64,000 bases of DNA, taken from contig OX235268.1 of NCBI GenBank assembly GCA_944472135.2, positions 8,872,589 to 8,936,588 on the forward strand, read 5' to 3'. This stretch comes from Trichobilharzia regenti (taxonomy: Eukaryota; Platyhelminthes; Trematoda; Strigeidida; Schistosomatidae). Position 1 is the first letter of the stretch, and each line of letters starts with the position of its first letter. Under the pieces are notes generated by a model. That model was not told the origin of the DNA. It saw nothing but the letters and a program-made list of their open reading frames with translations, and made no database searches. Position numbers and translations under genes: made by a program. Of this stretch, positions 54,235 to 63,831 are shown piece by piece.

Positions 54235-54646
54235 TGTCCAAACCAAGTTCACTTTTAACGGTTTGAAAAACATTTAGGCATTGGGTATATGATATTCATT
54301 ATAATAAAGGTTATTTTTGTATTTCCCAATGAATGAATGAAAAACAAAACGATATTGTTTTTACTGACGTTTCGCTATTTAATACTGCTAATATCTTTAT
54401 CAAAGTAATATAGTTAGGTGTGGAGGGAGAGAGAGGGCAATCCTTGTATCTGTGTTTATCGATTCGACGCTGCACAATTGCAATCGGAAGGATGTAACGC
54501 CTTTACCAGAGAGAAGGAAAATATGGCAAAAAAACAACAAGGGAAAGAGGGAGAGACAGATGGAGGAAAATATGGTAAGGACGTTATAATAAAGGTTATT
54601 TTTGTATTTCCCAATGAATGAATGAAAAACAAAACGATATTGTTTT

Positions 54647-54692
54647 TACTGACGTTTCGCTATTTAATACTGCTAATAGCTTTATCAAAGTA
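54647..54692 (-). ncRNA. PLE-type hammerhead-like motif, left arm
   Basis: Mirror of the motif at 55714-55759. A further copy in the same orientation lies at about 54361-54406. Confidence 0.45.
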
Positions 54693-55713
54693 TTATTATT
54701 TAACCAGAATTTACAAAATCCACTCAGCTTATATAAAACAAAGATGTAGGGGGTGAGAAAGTAGACTTAGTTCAACTTAAAAGGACATATTGAAAGTCAA
54801 AATAAAAATGAAGATCGTTCAAACCAAATATCAAAGGTACATCTGTTATGATATCAAAACCAAGTTTACTAACTTGATCGTCGTTCGTTAGTCTGGGGTC
54901 ATTTTTGGTTGTCAAGTTGGTCAATTGGTAAAGATAACAAAATCAAGTGTAGATTGTTGCATTTTATCAGTGTGTAAAATTATAAAAGCAGTGTGCGTTT
55001 ACATAGTGAACTTGCTTATCACATTTGTGTCGATTTTGCCACTTCATGAGGGAGGGGGGTGTTGTAGCCAGGTCAGATTCTGTTTTAGTCCATCATTCCT
55101 ATTCAGTTCAGACAATTTGGATTCCACTTGATATGAAGTGCTTCTGATATTAGACGTTCTTTGTGGTTTCTGAAGTTTTTCTGAATTATTTCAATATTTT
55201 CAAAATCAATTTTGTGGCCTGAGTCTATAGCGTGTAGACCTATGGCTGATGATTTCTGAAGTTTTTCTAGTTCAATTGGATTTCTTGGTGGTCAAATAGA
55301 GGTGGCTCTACGGTGTTCATTTCTTCTGATTTTGATTTCTCGAGATGTTTATCCGTTGTAGATCGCATCACATTCCAAGCAGGAATTTTATTTTATAGAC
55401 ACAATTAGATAGAGAATCTTTAGGGATGTGGTCTTTTATATGGACAAGGTTGTTTTGAAGTGTGCCTGATTTTTGAAGCTCGGCATTAGAGTTTTCTTCA
55501 AAAACGACCCCAGACTGACGAACGACGATCAAGTTAGTAAACTTGGTTTTGATATCATAACAGATGTACCTTTGATATTTGGTTTGAACGATCTTCATTT
55601 TTATTTTGACTTTCAATATGTCCTTTTAAGTTGAACTAAGTCTACTTTCTCACCCCCTACATCTTTGTTTTATATAAGCTGAGTGGATTTTGTAAATTCT
55701 GGTTAAATAATAA

Positions 55714-55759
55714 TACTTTGATAAAGCTATTAGCAGTATTAAATAGCGAAACGTCAGTA
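55714..55759 (+). ncRNA. PLE-type hammerhead-like motif, right arm
   Basis: TACT (stem I), TTGATAA plus A (core; C3 to U and G8 to A relative to CUGANGA), GCTATT / AATAGC (six perfect stem II pairs), GAA (55748-55750), ACGT (tiny stem III), C, AGTA (stem I return). The layout is that of PLE hammerheads, but the two core changes predict an inactive copy. Confidence 0.5.
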
Positions 55760-55893
55760 AAAACAATATCGTTTTGTTTTTCATTCATTCATTGGGAAAT
55801 ACAAAAATAACCTTTATTATAATGAATATCATATACCCAATGCCTAAATGTTTTTCAAACCGTTAAAAGTGAACTTGGTTTGGACATATATAA

Positions 55894-56449
55894 TAGTAAG
55901 GACATATTGTAAATTCGTTTTACTGAATGGATACGATTGTAAGTGCCAATAATTTGTTCTCGAAATCTTGTCACCCAGTTATTAATACTGCATCATTAAG
56001 TGACTATCAAAATATAGAGGCTTTGAATTCCCTGTTGTTTATATTATTCTCAGTATTTACATTAATACTCTTATTTTCCTTGTGGGTCAATAAACACATT
56101 CAATCTGACCAACGGAGATCAACGCTTATCCGTGACATATGGAAAATGTCAATGGAAGGTTGTGTGAAGAAAATTATGAATATCATGTGAATACAGTGAT
56201 ATTGTGACAGGAGAATACAAGAGACTTGGTAACGGTTTGTTTATTAAAGAAAAATTACACCAGATTTATACATTTTTAGTTTGAGGGTAAAGTGACTTCT
56301 CACACCTTAAATGAACATGTCTTCAACAACATGAAATTCGCAAGAGAAGGTGAATCGGAGGACGAAAATTCCATTTACTGACGTCTTAATCAAGTGAAAG
56401 TTATGTTTACAGGAAATCAATCCACACAGACCGATACTCAGACAGAACA
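55894..56449. other. No gene recognised
   Basis: Contains the short dispersed motif at 55930-56000 shared with 10920-11010 and 62980-63060. Confidence 0.35.
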
Positions 56450-56760
56450 CCAACACCAATATTGGTTGTTCAATAATCAATATTTTGAAATTTTGAATGG
56501 TCATCTTTGATTATCTGTAATTATTGATAAAATAGTTAGAATTATTATTGGGATGCGTATCATTGTAATTTTTATTGGTAATGAATGTGAATGGTCAAGG
56601 AGCTCACCGTTTAACTGGAAAGTCATAGGTTTCGAACCCGGTGGTGCCTACTGACAAAGAGTCCCAATGTAGGAGGAAACAGCTGTCTGGCAGTACTCCT
56701 TGAAGGTTCTCCAATGGTTCTATAACTTATGTCAACTCTTAATCAAACCTGTAGCCATTA
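56450..56760 (+). repeat. Dispersed repeat ending in a SINE-1 copy
   Basis: 56450-56660 matches 40590-40800. It leads into a SINE-1 head (GAGCTCACCG, box B GGTTTCGAACCC near 56629) and an eroded ribozyme body at about 56648-56697 (AAGAGTCCCAATG, GGAGGAAACAGCTGTC, CAGTAC). Confidence 0.65.
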
Positions 56761-56949
56761 ATAGAAATGCTGAAGGCCATAACATGATACTTAGTCTTAT
56801 GGACAGTTGTGACTGGCTGAATGCAGGAAGTTAGCTGGAGTCCTAATGAAAAGCCATAACCACCGGGATCCAACAAGTCAGGTAAGAGAAGAATTACTCC
56901 GCTTTAACATTGGCTGGTGTTGGGGTTGTGTATATATGCCGAACTGGGA

Positions 56950-57150
56950 GAAGTTGGGATTCATAGGCCATTTTATCTAGTCCGAGTGGCTGTATGGCCG
57001 ACGAACTCGTCGTGTAATTTGAAGGTGTTGGTTTAGAACTTCGGTGGGTTTGTACTGTTGAAGAGTCCCGAATTGGAATCAGACAGTTGTCCAGTACTCA
57101 TTGGTGGGTTTCCCTGGTTCTCTAACTGATATCAACTCATGGTCAAAACT
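56950..57150 (+). repeat. SINE-1 copy, eroded ribozyme
   Basis: tRNA-like head (GAGTGGCTGTATGGCCG; box B degraded to GGTTTAGAACTT). The ribozyme region 57052-57096 has GTACTG, TTGAAGA, GTCC, then GGAATCAGA where GGACGAA is expected, then ACAGTTGT, C, CAGTAC. Stem I and stem III are intact but the GAA core is lost. Gypsy D sits directly behind it. Confidence 0.7.
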
Positions 57151-57152
57151 AT

Positions 57153-57157
57153 AATAG
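57153..57157 (+). repeat. Target-site duplication, gypsy D
   Basis: AATAG, repeated exactly at 58992-58996. Confidence 0.8.
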
Positions 57158-57352
57158 TGTGGTGATTGACAATTTCTATCTCTGTATTGTTTAAAATACT
57201 TACTGTTGACTGTTGATATGTTTCTTATATGAATTGTATAATAATTCCGCTAAATACAAATTACTGATTGCTGCCCTCTCTGGGTTTTGTTTAGATTCTT
57301 ATAATTCCGTCAGATCGAAATACTAATACTTCAAGTACAATAAATTACTACA
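57158..57352 (+). repeat. Gypsy D 5' LTR
   Basis: TGTGGTGATTGACAATTTC to AAATTACTACA; very short for a gypsy LTR. Confidence 0.9.
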
Positions 57353-57365
57353 AATTGGCGTCGCG

Positions 57366-58808
57366 ATGGAGCTAAGTAACCTGGGAAAATTTCCTCTTAA
57401 TGGTTCTCCGCGGGAGATTGCTGATTATTTGGAATGCTTTGATGCGTGGTGCATTTCGAAGAATGTTCGGGATGACAAATTACCTGCTCATTTCATCACT
57501 GCTATTGGGCTTGATGCATACAGCCTAGTGAAGAATCTGGCGTTTCCAGATAAACCTATTTCTCTGCCATATGCTAAGCTCCGTGAAATTCTTATAGATC
57601 ATTTCCATGTAACTACTTTTGAGACCAGAGAGAGGGCTCACTTCAACAAACTGGTACGTTCTCCCAACCAGAAGATTCGAGAATTTATTCTTCAACTTCA
57701 AATTCAAGCCTCAAAGTGTAATTCTGGAGATCAGCTGCATACACAACTACGTGATCGTCTAATTGCTGGAATCAATATTCCTAAGTTAGAGAAAGAGTTA
57801 ATTCAGATTCCTTCTTGTACGTTCCAAACTGCTAAAGATGTATGTATTACATATGAAGATGTCAATAATGAATACTCTGCTCCCACTACGTCAGTGTCTG
57901 ATGTTATGCTTTCTAAAGTCGAAAATACAAGTGGTAATGGAAAGCAATCCAAACTGCCGTCCACAGGTAATAAAATGCAGCCAGAGATCAAGAACATTAA
58001 ACCGTGTTTATCCTGTGGAAAGTTACATCTACGAACCACTTGCCGTTTTCGGGGTGCTAAGTGTCACAAATGTGGTAAAGTTGGACACATCAAGACGATG
58101 TGCAGAAGTTCAAATACTTATGTTGCTCAGAATTCTGATAATTCTCCCAAACTGTCTAGTAAAATGGAGTCAATGTGTCTTTCAACCTTCCAAAATACTC
58201 AAGCTAATCCGATGAAAACCTCCACTACAAGTTCGGCAACTGAAGTGTCAACTGTTTTCAAAAATGAGGTAGCTGAGTTACAATGTGAACTGTCGAAAAC
58301 ACGAAAAGACCTGAATGAGATGAGAGAGCAACTGATTAAAATTGAGGAATTACTGCATATGCATAGACTGCGTCTGTCGAATGCAGAGCATACAAGTACC
58401 CGTAAAAGTCCTGCAAAACGTTTCAAATCTCGAATTCTCAAAAAGCATCTGATGTCCACTACTTCTGATGTACATTATTACAAAGATAATAACTACAGAC
58501 CTTCTGTTGGAATTATACTACAAAAAATGGGAAATCGAGTGGTGAAGATATTAGACATCAAAGATCACTCAGTTCATAACGGACACCTGGACAAAGTGAC
58601 AATAAATGAAGTAGGTCGTTCCAATTATAATATTATTGATTCCGCTAATAATCTGGATTTTGTAGATAAATCAGAAATAAGTCCAGATAATATTGATGAA
58701 AATAATATCACAGAATCAGTTAGAAGGTCGCAGCTACTTGCAAGCAAACCGAGACATCGTTATAAATACGCAAGGAGACATTCGACGTGTGGCGGATGTG
58801 GTGATTGA
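57366..58808 (+). CDS. Gypsy D Gag with possible integrase-tail remnant
   Basis: 480 residues, start Met 13 bases after the LTR. Residues 1-175 form the gag core (F-P-L-N-G-S-P-R-E-I-A-D-Y-L-E-C-F, typical of K02A2.6-like gypsy gag). Two zinc knuckles: C-L-S-C-G-K-L-H-L-R-T-T-C (214-226) and C-H-K-C-G-K-V-G-H-I-K-T-M-C (233-246). A predicted coiled coil follows (E-V-A-E-L-Q-C-E-L-S-K-T-R-K-D-L-N-E-M). The segment Y-Y-K-D-N-N-Y-R-P-S-V-G-I-I-L-Q-K-M-G-N-R-V (about 375-398) resembles the C-terminal tail of gypsy integrases, which would mean that pol was deleted in frame. The stop lies inside the 3' LTR. The open frame indicates recent selection or recent origin. Confidence 0.85.
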   Translation: MELSNLGKFPLNGSPREIADYLECFDAWCISKNVRDDKLPAHFITAIGLDAYSLVKNLAFPDKPISLPYAKLREILIDHFHVTTFETRERAHFNKLVRSPNQKIREFILQLQIQASKCNSGDQLHTQLRDRLIAGINIPKLEKELIQIPSCTFQTAKDVCITYEDVNNEYSAPTTSVSDVMLSKVENTSGNGKQSKLPSTGNKMQPEIKNIKPCLSCGKLHLRTTCRFRGAKCHKCGKVGHIKTMCRSSNTYVAQNSDNSPKLSSKMESMCLSTFQNTQANPMKTSTTSSATEVSTVFKNEVAELQCELSKTRKDLNEMREQLIKIEELLHMHRLRLSNAEHTSTRKSPAKRFKSRILKKHLMSTTSDVHYYKDNNYRPSVGIILQKMGNRVVKILDIKDHSVHNGHLDKVTINEVGRSNYNIIDSANNLDFVDKSEISPDNIDENNITESVRRSQLLASKPRHRYKYARRHSTCGGCGD

Positions 58809-58991
58809 CAATTTCTATCTCTGTATTGTTTAAAATACTTACTGTTGACTGTTGATATGTTTCTTATATGAACTGATTAATAATTCCGCTAAATACAAAT
58901 TCGTGATTGCTGCCCTCTCTGTGTTTTGTTTAGATTCTTATAATTCCGTCAGATCGAAATACTAATACTTCAAGTACAATAAATTACTACA
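58797..58991 (+). repeat. Gypsy D 3' LTR
   Basis: 195 bases, about six substitutions from the 5' LTR (clusters near 58872-58880 and 58905-58925). Confidence 0.9.
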
Positions 58992-59179
58992 AATAGGTGA
59001 GAAATCACCTCAGATTGCTTTTCACTTTATCACTGGATAGTGAAAAATACAGATAATTTACTCATTCAGAAGTTATGCAACACTATTGAGATGTAGAATT
59101 ATTTCACATACGGATAATCAATTCATCAGAACAAAAACACAAATTCAAGGATTTATTTGTAAGGATTTGATTGATTGGT

Positions 59180-59840
59180 TACAGGATTTCATCATCAGTT
59201 CGAGAACCATTGAAGATGCTGCGGTGAGTACTGCTAGACAGTTGTCTCGTCAGCCTAGTTTGGGACAACTCAGCGGTATGCAAAAACCATAGGAGTTCTA
59301 AGTCACGACCTCCTGGTTGCAACACCATTAAACTTGTAGAGCATTCAGCCACTGGGACCCAATCCAATGTCCAGTTAGTCCATGAATTCCAACTTCTGCC
59401 AATTCACGAAATAGCACGACAAATGTCAACCCTGTGTCTTTGTAAATTCATCGAATTCTAATTATCACACAATATAATTGGGAATTCACACTATTATGAA
59501 GCATCCCCTTATTGAGATAATGAATCATAGTGAAGATGACGTCTAGTGATAGATACTTGTATGAAATGTGTTTTAACCTTTGAGCTATTTTCTAACATAG
59601 TTAATTAACCCGAGTAACTTGTCACTTTTCATATGGAAACAAGTTGTGTGAGTGTGCGGGTGTACTTCGTCCGACTGGTTTGTTCCATAATTAGAAAAAC
59701 GTCGAGATACTTCGTGGATGGTGACTAGCAATGGGATACAACATGCTTATCTCGTACTGTTTGAGACTGATCGTGTGGATGTACCTGCATCCACTAGTGA
59801 GTGATGATGTTCTCCTCATGTCCCTAACATTGAGTCACAA
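59180..59840 (-). repeat. Composite repeat: SINE-1 plus Sm-alpha-like ribozyme, second copy
   Basis: Minus strand: degenerate Sm-alpha-like hammerhead (about 59745-59800), spacer of about 300 bases, SINE-1 head (59330-59365) and ribozyme-like body (59220-59275: CTGAGTTGTCCC, GGCTGACGAGACAACTGTC). It matches 40830-41430 throughout except for the CA run. Confidence 0.65.
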
Positions 59841-59939
59841 TGTTAACCCACAACTTAACAGTGTTTATAAGATTTTCCTGTTTTCTATCACGTCCTTTGC
59901 CCTATTCCTCTTTTTTCTTATTTTGAAATTATATAATAT

Positions 59940-60345
59940 AAACCATACCCTACTTAGCTCGTGTTCTGTGCGATAAAGGAAGCATTAGGCGTGATACCTA
60001 TAACTTATAAAATAGTCAGTAGAAAAATTACACCTCGTCTTCCTAACTTATATCATTTATAGGTGCAACGTTTTCTTTCTTTCTTTTCCTTTTCTCTCTC
60101 TTTTTGTTTTCTCTGTTATGTGCAGCTTTGTTTCTTTCTTCCTTACAAACTCTACTTAAAACATTCTTCTTCGTTCTCTCACATCCTGTATATCTCGACT
60201 TTTTTTGTTACCGCTTACGCCAGTAAATATGCTAGTAGTATCTACTTTTCTAACACCTTCAAACACTCTGTTCAATTTTGGCTTTGTTATCGACGTGTTA
60301 ATTTGTTGTTGTCATAATTAACTTCGACTAATCATAATCTATGTA
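59940..60345 (+). repeat. CR1-like LINE 3'-end fragment
   Basis: Matches 3960-4350 (ACCCTACTTAGCTCGT, GCATTAGGCGTGATACC) with more divergence; noncoding end. Confidence 0.7.
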
Positions 60346-60349
60346 GAAT

Positions 60350-60552
60350 TTTCAAGTGTTGGTTTGTAGGGATTTGATTGGTTCCAGGATTTCATCATGA
60401 GCTGGCATCAGTTAGAGAACCATTGGAAAACCTGGGAGTACTGGACAACTGTTTCGTCCTAGTTTGGGACTCTTCATCAGTACGCACCCATCGGGATTCG
60501 AACGCAGGACCTTCCGGTTACAAGGCGAGCTCGTATACCATTAGGCCATTTG
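60350..60552 (-). repeat. SINE-1 copy, left half of a head-to-head pair
   Basis: Minus strand from box A (TGGCCTAATGG, about 60537-60547) through box B region to the ribozyme (60438-60483) and the family 3' end (about 60350, ACACTTGAAAA on the minus strand). The 5' leader is missing. Confidence 0.8.
60438..60483 (-). ncRNA. Hammerhead-like ribozyme, SINE-1 type
   Basis: Minus strand: GTACTG, ATGAAGA (core with C3 changed to A), GTCC / GGAC (perfect) around CAAACTA, GAA, ACAGTTGT, C, CAGTAC. Stems I and II are perfect; the C3 change should reduce activity. Confidence 0.6.
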
Positions 60553-60860
60553 GGAATTCGTGACCAGTAGGATGCAGCGGGTCAGGTGTGAGGACAAATA
60601 CTCGCCGAAGACATTGGCTAGTGGTCGCGCTATGTCGTGAATTGGCAGAAGTTAGAATTCAACGACCATTGGATCGGGTCCCAGTGGCTTAATGGTATAC
60701 GAGCTCGCCTTGTAACCGGAAGGTCCTGGGTTCGAACCCTACTGTGGTGGATGGGTACTGCTGAAGAGCCCCAGACTACGACGAAACAGCTGTCCAGTAC
60801 TTCCAGGTTTTCCAATGGTTCTCTAACTGATGTCAGCTCATGATGAAATCCTGAAATTAT
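60553..60860 (+). repeat. SINE-1 copy, right half of a head-to-head pair
   Basis: Plus strand with 5' leader (from about 60553), box A TGGCTTAATGG (60685-60695), box B GGTTCGAACCC (60729-60739), ribozyme (60755-60800) and 3' region to GATGAAATCCTG at about 60856. It is the best preserved tRNA-like head of the family. Confidence 0.85.
60755..60800 (+). ncRNA. Hammerhead ribozyme, SINE-1 type
   Basis: GTACTG (60755-60760), CTGAAGA (60761-60767, complete CUGANGA core), GCCC...CGAC (stem II, weakened by two changes from GTCC/GGAC), GAA (60783-60785), ACAGCTGT palindrome (60786-60793), C (60794, cleavage position), CAGTAC (60795-60800). All conserved core positions and all six stem I pairs are present. 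Confidence 0.7.
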
Positions 60861-61334
60861 TATTTCATTGCTTTCGAAAAAGTGTATGAATATTAAGTCA
60901 ATATACTGAAATCTCTGGTTGTTGGTCAGCACAGTTGCATTCAAGGATAGTGATGTTTAATGGCAAGATATATTAGAGATTAAGGAAACATTGGGATCGG
61001 TGAAACGTCTTAACCACTATTAACAAAGTACTTACTTACTTCATTATAAGGAGAGTTTCTGGGCATTAGGGAAAGTATTTTCAATACTTTGGGATTTCTA
61101 ATTCCAAAGAATATGTATATTAGATCATAGCAAATATTGAAAAGACAGTTGACTTCAGCGAAGTTGAAAAATTTCTTCTCGACGAAGTTACAGTCAATTC
61201 GGCTGTACATCTGCGTATTTATAGTATATAGGTGGGAAAATTCCAGAATTATTTCCGGTGAAGGGTCAAATTAATTAGATAACAAAGTGTAATAAATAAA
61301 AAAGATTGGAGAGAGAATATAATATACAATTGGT
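60861..61334. other. No gene recognised
   Basis: Unassigned AT-rich sequence. Confidence 0.35.
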
Positions 61335-61400
61335 GGGTGGTGGCTAGCAGTGGAATCCAGGATGCGCACTTCGTCCTATTTGGGACTCGTCAGCTGGTCC
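61335..61400 (-). ncRNA. Sm-alpha hammerhead ribozyme
   Basis: Minus strand: GGACCAG (stem I), CTGACGA (complete core), GTCC / GGAC (perfect stem II) around CAAATA, GAA, GTGCGCAT (near-palindromic stem III, wobble at its base), C, CTGGATTCCACTGCTAG (stem I return with the internal loop known for schistosome ribozymes). It matches the published Sm-alpha ribozyme pattern closely; all core residues are intact, so self-cleavage is expected. Confidence 0.85.
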
Positions 61401-62009
61401 AAACAGTCGACGGGAAAATCAAAAATTCAATGCAATAAAGAATATAATAGTTCACGTAGCAATTAAAAACTTAAAAATAACAGAATTAAACAGAAGGGTT
61501 GGATAAGAAAGGTGAAAGGGTAATCCTTATTGGTGGGAGTGACTTTTCATGGTGGCCATGGTGGGGACAACGGTTGAATGTATTCTGTTTGAACATACAG
61601 CTTAGGCTTCAGCATCTGAGTCACCAGTGCCTCAGCTATTATTCCTAGATGCCTTGATGTTACTCCCTTTGATAGGTTTGATTGGATGTTCTACATGATT
61701 TTGCAGGACTTTTCAAATGGAGCATAATGTCCTGAACTCACTAGACGTTCTCTTACCGAACTGTAGGATAACTTCGTTTTATCTATTGAACCTAGTGCTA
61801 CTCCCTTGTTACGAATGAAATCCTCTGGTTTTAATTTACTGTTACATTGAAATTTAGTCCTTTATCAAGTACATTTATCACAATAGAGCTTAGTTTCCTT
61901 GATGAGAGGTTGTTCACCTATTTTCTTCTGTCAGTAGAGGATGAAACGCTGATGTTAATTTCATATATTGCGTTGTTTTCTTCAATGCAGAGAGTGCATA
62001 AAGGCTGCA

Positions 62010-62056
<47 letters not shown>

Positions 62057-62569
62057 GGTAGGTCCCGTTATCCAGTGAATAATATACGTTCAAGGTCATT
62101 GGTGCGTTCACACTCCTGAATCGATTTTCCTGAAATTATCTAACAACAATACAATTGATTAATGTTGTGCTGTCTAGCTTATCATGTGGTTAATCAACTG
62201 AATCTTGAATTTCTTTTACATAGAAATTGATAGCTGAACGACAAATCACACCTCTGGTTTCTTTGTTCTTAAAAGAATAGTCTAACTCTGTATACACACA
62301 GACAAATTGTATCTATATATATCATCTATTATAAGGTATAATCGGTGCATCAAGTGCAAACTATCTATCTATACATGAAGTTAGTTCTCATGTGATAGAA
62401 TTAGATAAAAATTACTTGTGTCAAATCTAGATAATACAATAAGTTAGATTGGACGCCAAATAGTAACTAGTATCATGCATTTAGTCCTCTGTTTGGGACA
62501 GAGTGAATACTGTCATTCAAGTTTTCAGTGTGACCATTACTTTAGGTAATTCACCATCATGGGACACTC
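61401..62569. other. Unassigned, with TA microsatellite
   Basis: No gene I can name. A TATATA run of about 42 bases lies at 62011-62053. Confidence 0.4.
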
Positions 62570-62790
62570 AAAAATGATGCTCTTGGATAGGGTTGGAGGC
62601 AATCAAGAGAAAGTCTTGCATCTAATCTTCGTGTTAGCTGGCACCCGTCAGCAGAATGTATCTGCAGTTTTGACGGAACTGTTGTCCCGTCTGAGATTCT
62701 AAACCTTGTCAACGAATGGTACGGTCAGAGACGTTATCAGTGATCTATTTGAGCTTGAGATTGACCTCCTGTAGGACTGTTGCAGAAACT
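62570..62790 (-). repeat. SINE-3 copy, eroded
   Basis: Minus strand: head remnant near 62720-62760 and ribozyme region 62614-62660 with CTGACGG (A9 changed), GTGC / ACAC, GAA, GATTAGAT. It supports the SINE-3 plan, but stem I is mostly lost. Confidence 0.6.
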
Positions 62791-63289
62791 TTAGTTGAAC
62801 ATCAGCTAGTAAATAATATCAACAATACACAGCTCACTGTAATGTAGAGCCATATAGACTGGCATAGTGTCCACATCGTAGAACTTGACTGGTAGAATTC
62901 AGTCTCCGCCAAACAGTGGACTAGACAAATGACGCTAGTTACCACCTAGTGTCCAACCAAAGTATTAGACGAGTTGATTTCAACTGTCACACACACACAG
63001 TGATATTGCAGTATTCATGACTGGATGACAAGAGTTCGAGAACAAATTATTCCCAGTCAATAATCATATCAATTTAGTCACACGGATTCACAATATATCT
63101 TTGATATAGTTTTGTCTTTCTCTCCCTCTACTTCTTCCCCTTGCTTTTTGTCGCCACTCCGCGTACAGGCGTTGCATCATTCCGATTGCACCTGTGAGAT
63201 GTTGAATCGAGAAATAGAGATTCTTTAGTTTTGTTTGTAAGGGTTAGTTATGTTTTTACGAACTATAGAAAATTAATCTGATGCACGCT
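62791..63289. other. No gene recognised
   Basis: Unassigned; includes the short dispersed motif near 62980-63060. Confidence 0.35.
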
Positions 63290-63517
63290 AGTGACTACTT
63301 GCTACAAGATGGAGTTTCCTGGAGTTCTAGTGAGAAGTCCTGACCAGTGAGGTCCAATTAGATGTCACGTGTGCGAATGGATATCCCACTAACGACAATG
63401 GTAGAGGTCGCGCTAAATCACGAATTGGTGAAAGTTATAATTCATGTGTTGGCCATTGAATCAAGTCCAAGTCGCTGAGTGGCATACGAGTTTGCCTTGA
63501 AATCAGAAGGTCCCTGG
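63290..63517 (+). repeat. SINE-1 copy, 5' part (interrupted)
   Basis: Leader (GAGTTCTAGTGAGAAGTCC at about 63332-63350) and tRNA-like head up to AGAAGGTCCCTGG, where a solo LTR interrupts just before box B. It continues at 63832. Confidence 0.75.
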
Positions 63518-63831
63518 TGTAACAACAGAAGACAAGGTCCAGGCAACAGATCGTTTATTAAGGATTTCAACATGTATTTATAGATTTTCATGTACATTAT
63601 TATAGATTACTGTTGGCAGAAAAACACAGTTTTCTGATTGGTTGTTTCTCACAGAAAGTTAACCTTGCCGCTCTTTGCAGCTGTCTCTTGAATGCCAGAT
63701 TACCTGTGTGTTAACTGTATCCACCTACGCAAAGCCTTTCTTCTCATTTCTCTCACGACCAATATTGGGGACATTAACACTGACGTAAATTACTGTCCAT
63801 CAATTTTGACTAACAGCCAGCTCTCACCACA
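63518..63831 (-). repeat. Solo LTR of the gypsy C family
   Basis: 314 bases, TGTAACAACAGAAGAC to AGCTCTCACCACA, the same ends and layout as the gypsy C LTRs but clearly diverged. It is flanked by CTGG / TTGG (4-bp duplication with one change). It arose by recombination between the two LTRs of a lost element. Confidence 0.85.

Larger units (their letters stand above)
54235..55893 (-). mobile_element. Foldback Penelope-like element
   Basis: Large inverted repeat: 54582-54908 pairs with about 55490-55815, and 54235-54310 with 55797-55893. On the left a second partial direct copy (54297-54415) makes the arm partly duplicated, with 170 bases of unrelated sequence between. In the centre, minus-strand PLE endonuclease: L-S-N-C-V-Y-K-I-K followed in shifted frames by Y-I-G/N-G-Q-T-S-R-E-I-K-I-R, N-E-H-R-R-A-T and H-A-I-D-S-G-H-K-I-D-F (55610 down to 55190). 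Each arm carries a hammerhead-like motif. Confidence 0.75.
57158..58991 (+). mobile_element. Gypsy D, gag-only LTR element
   Basis: 1834 bp in all: two 195-bp LTRs (57158-57352 and 58797-58991, about six differences) with a perfect 5-bp duplication, a primer-binding site candidate ATTGGCGTCGCG right after the 5' LTR, and a single long frame. No protease, RT, RNase H or usable integrase. Structure as in the terminal-repeat-plus-gag elements described in plants. An older relative lies at 38174-39255. Confidence 0.9.

Noticed and set aside
60681..60740. A genuine tRNA gene
   Set aside because: Box A and B are good, but acceptor and anticodon stems do not fold and the sequence is a repeated SINE head. 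The same holds for the heads of SINE-2 and SINE-3.
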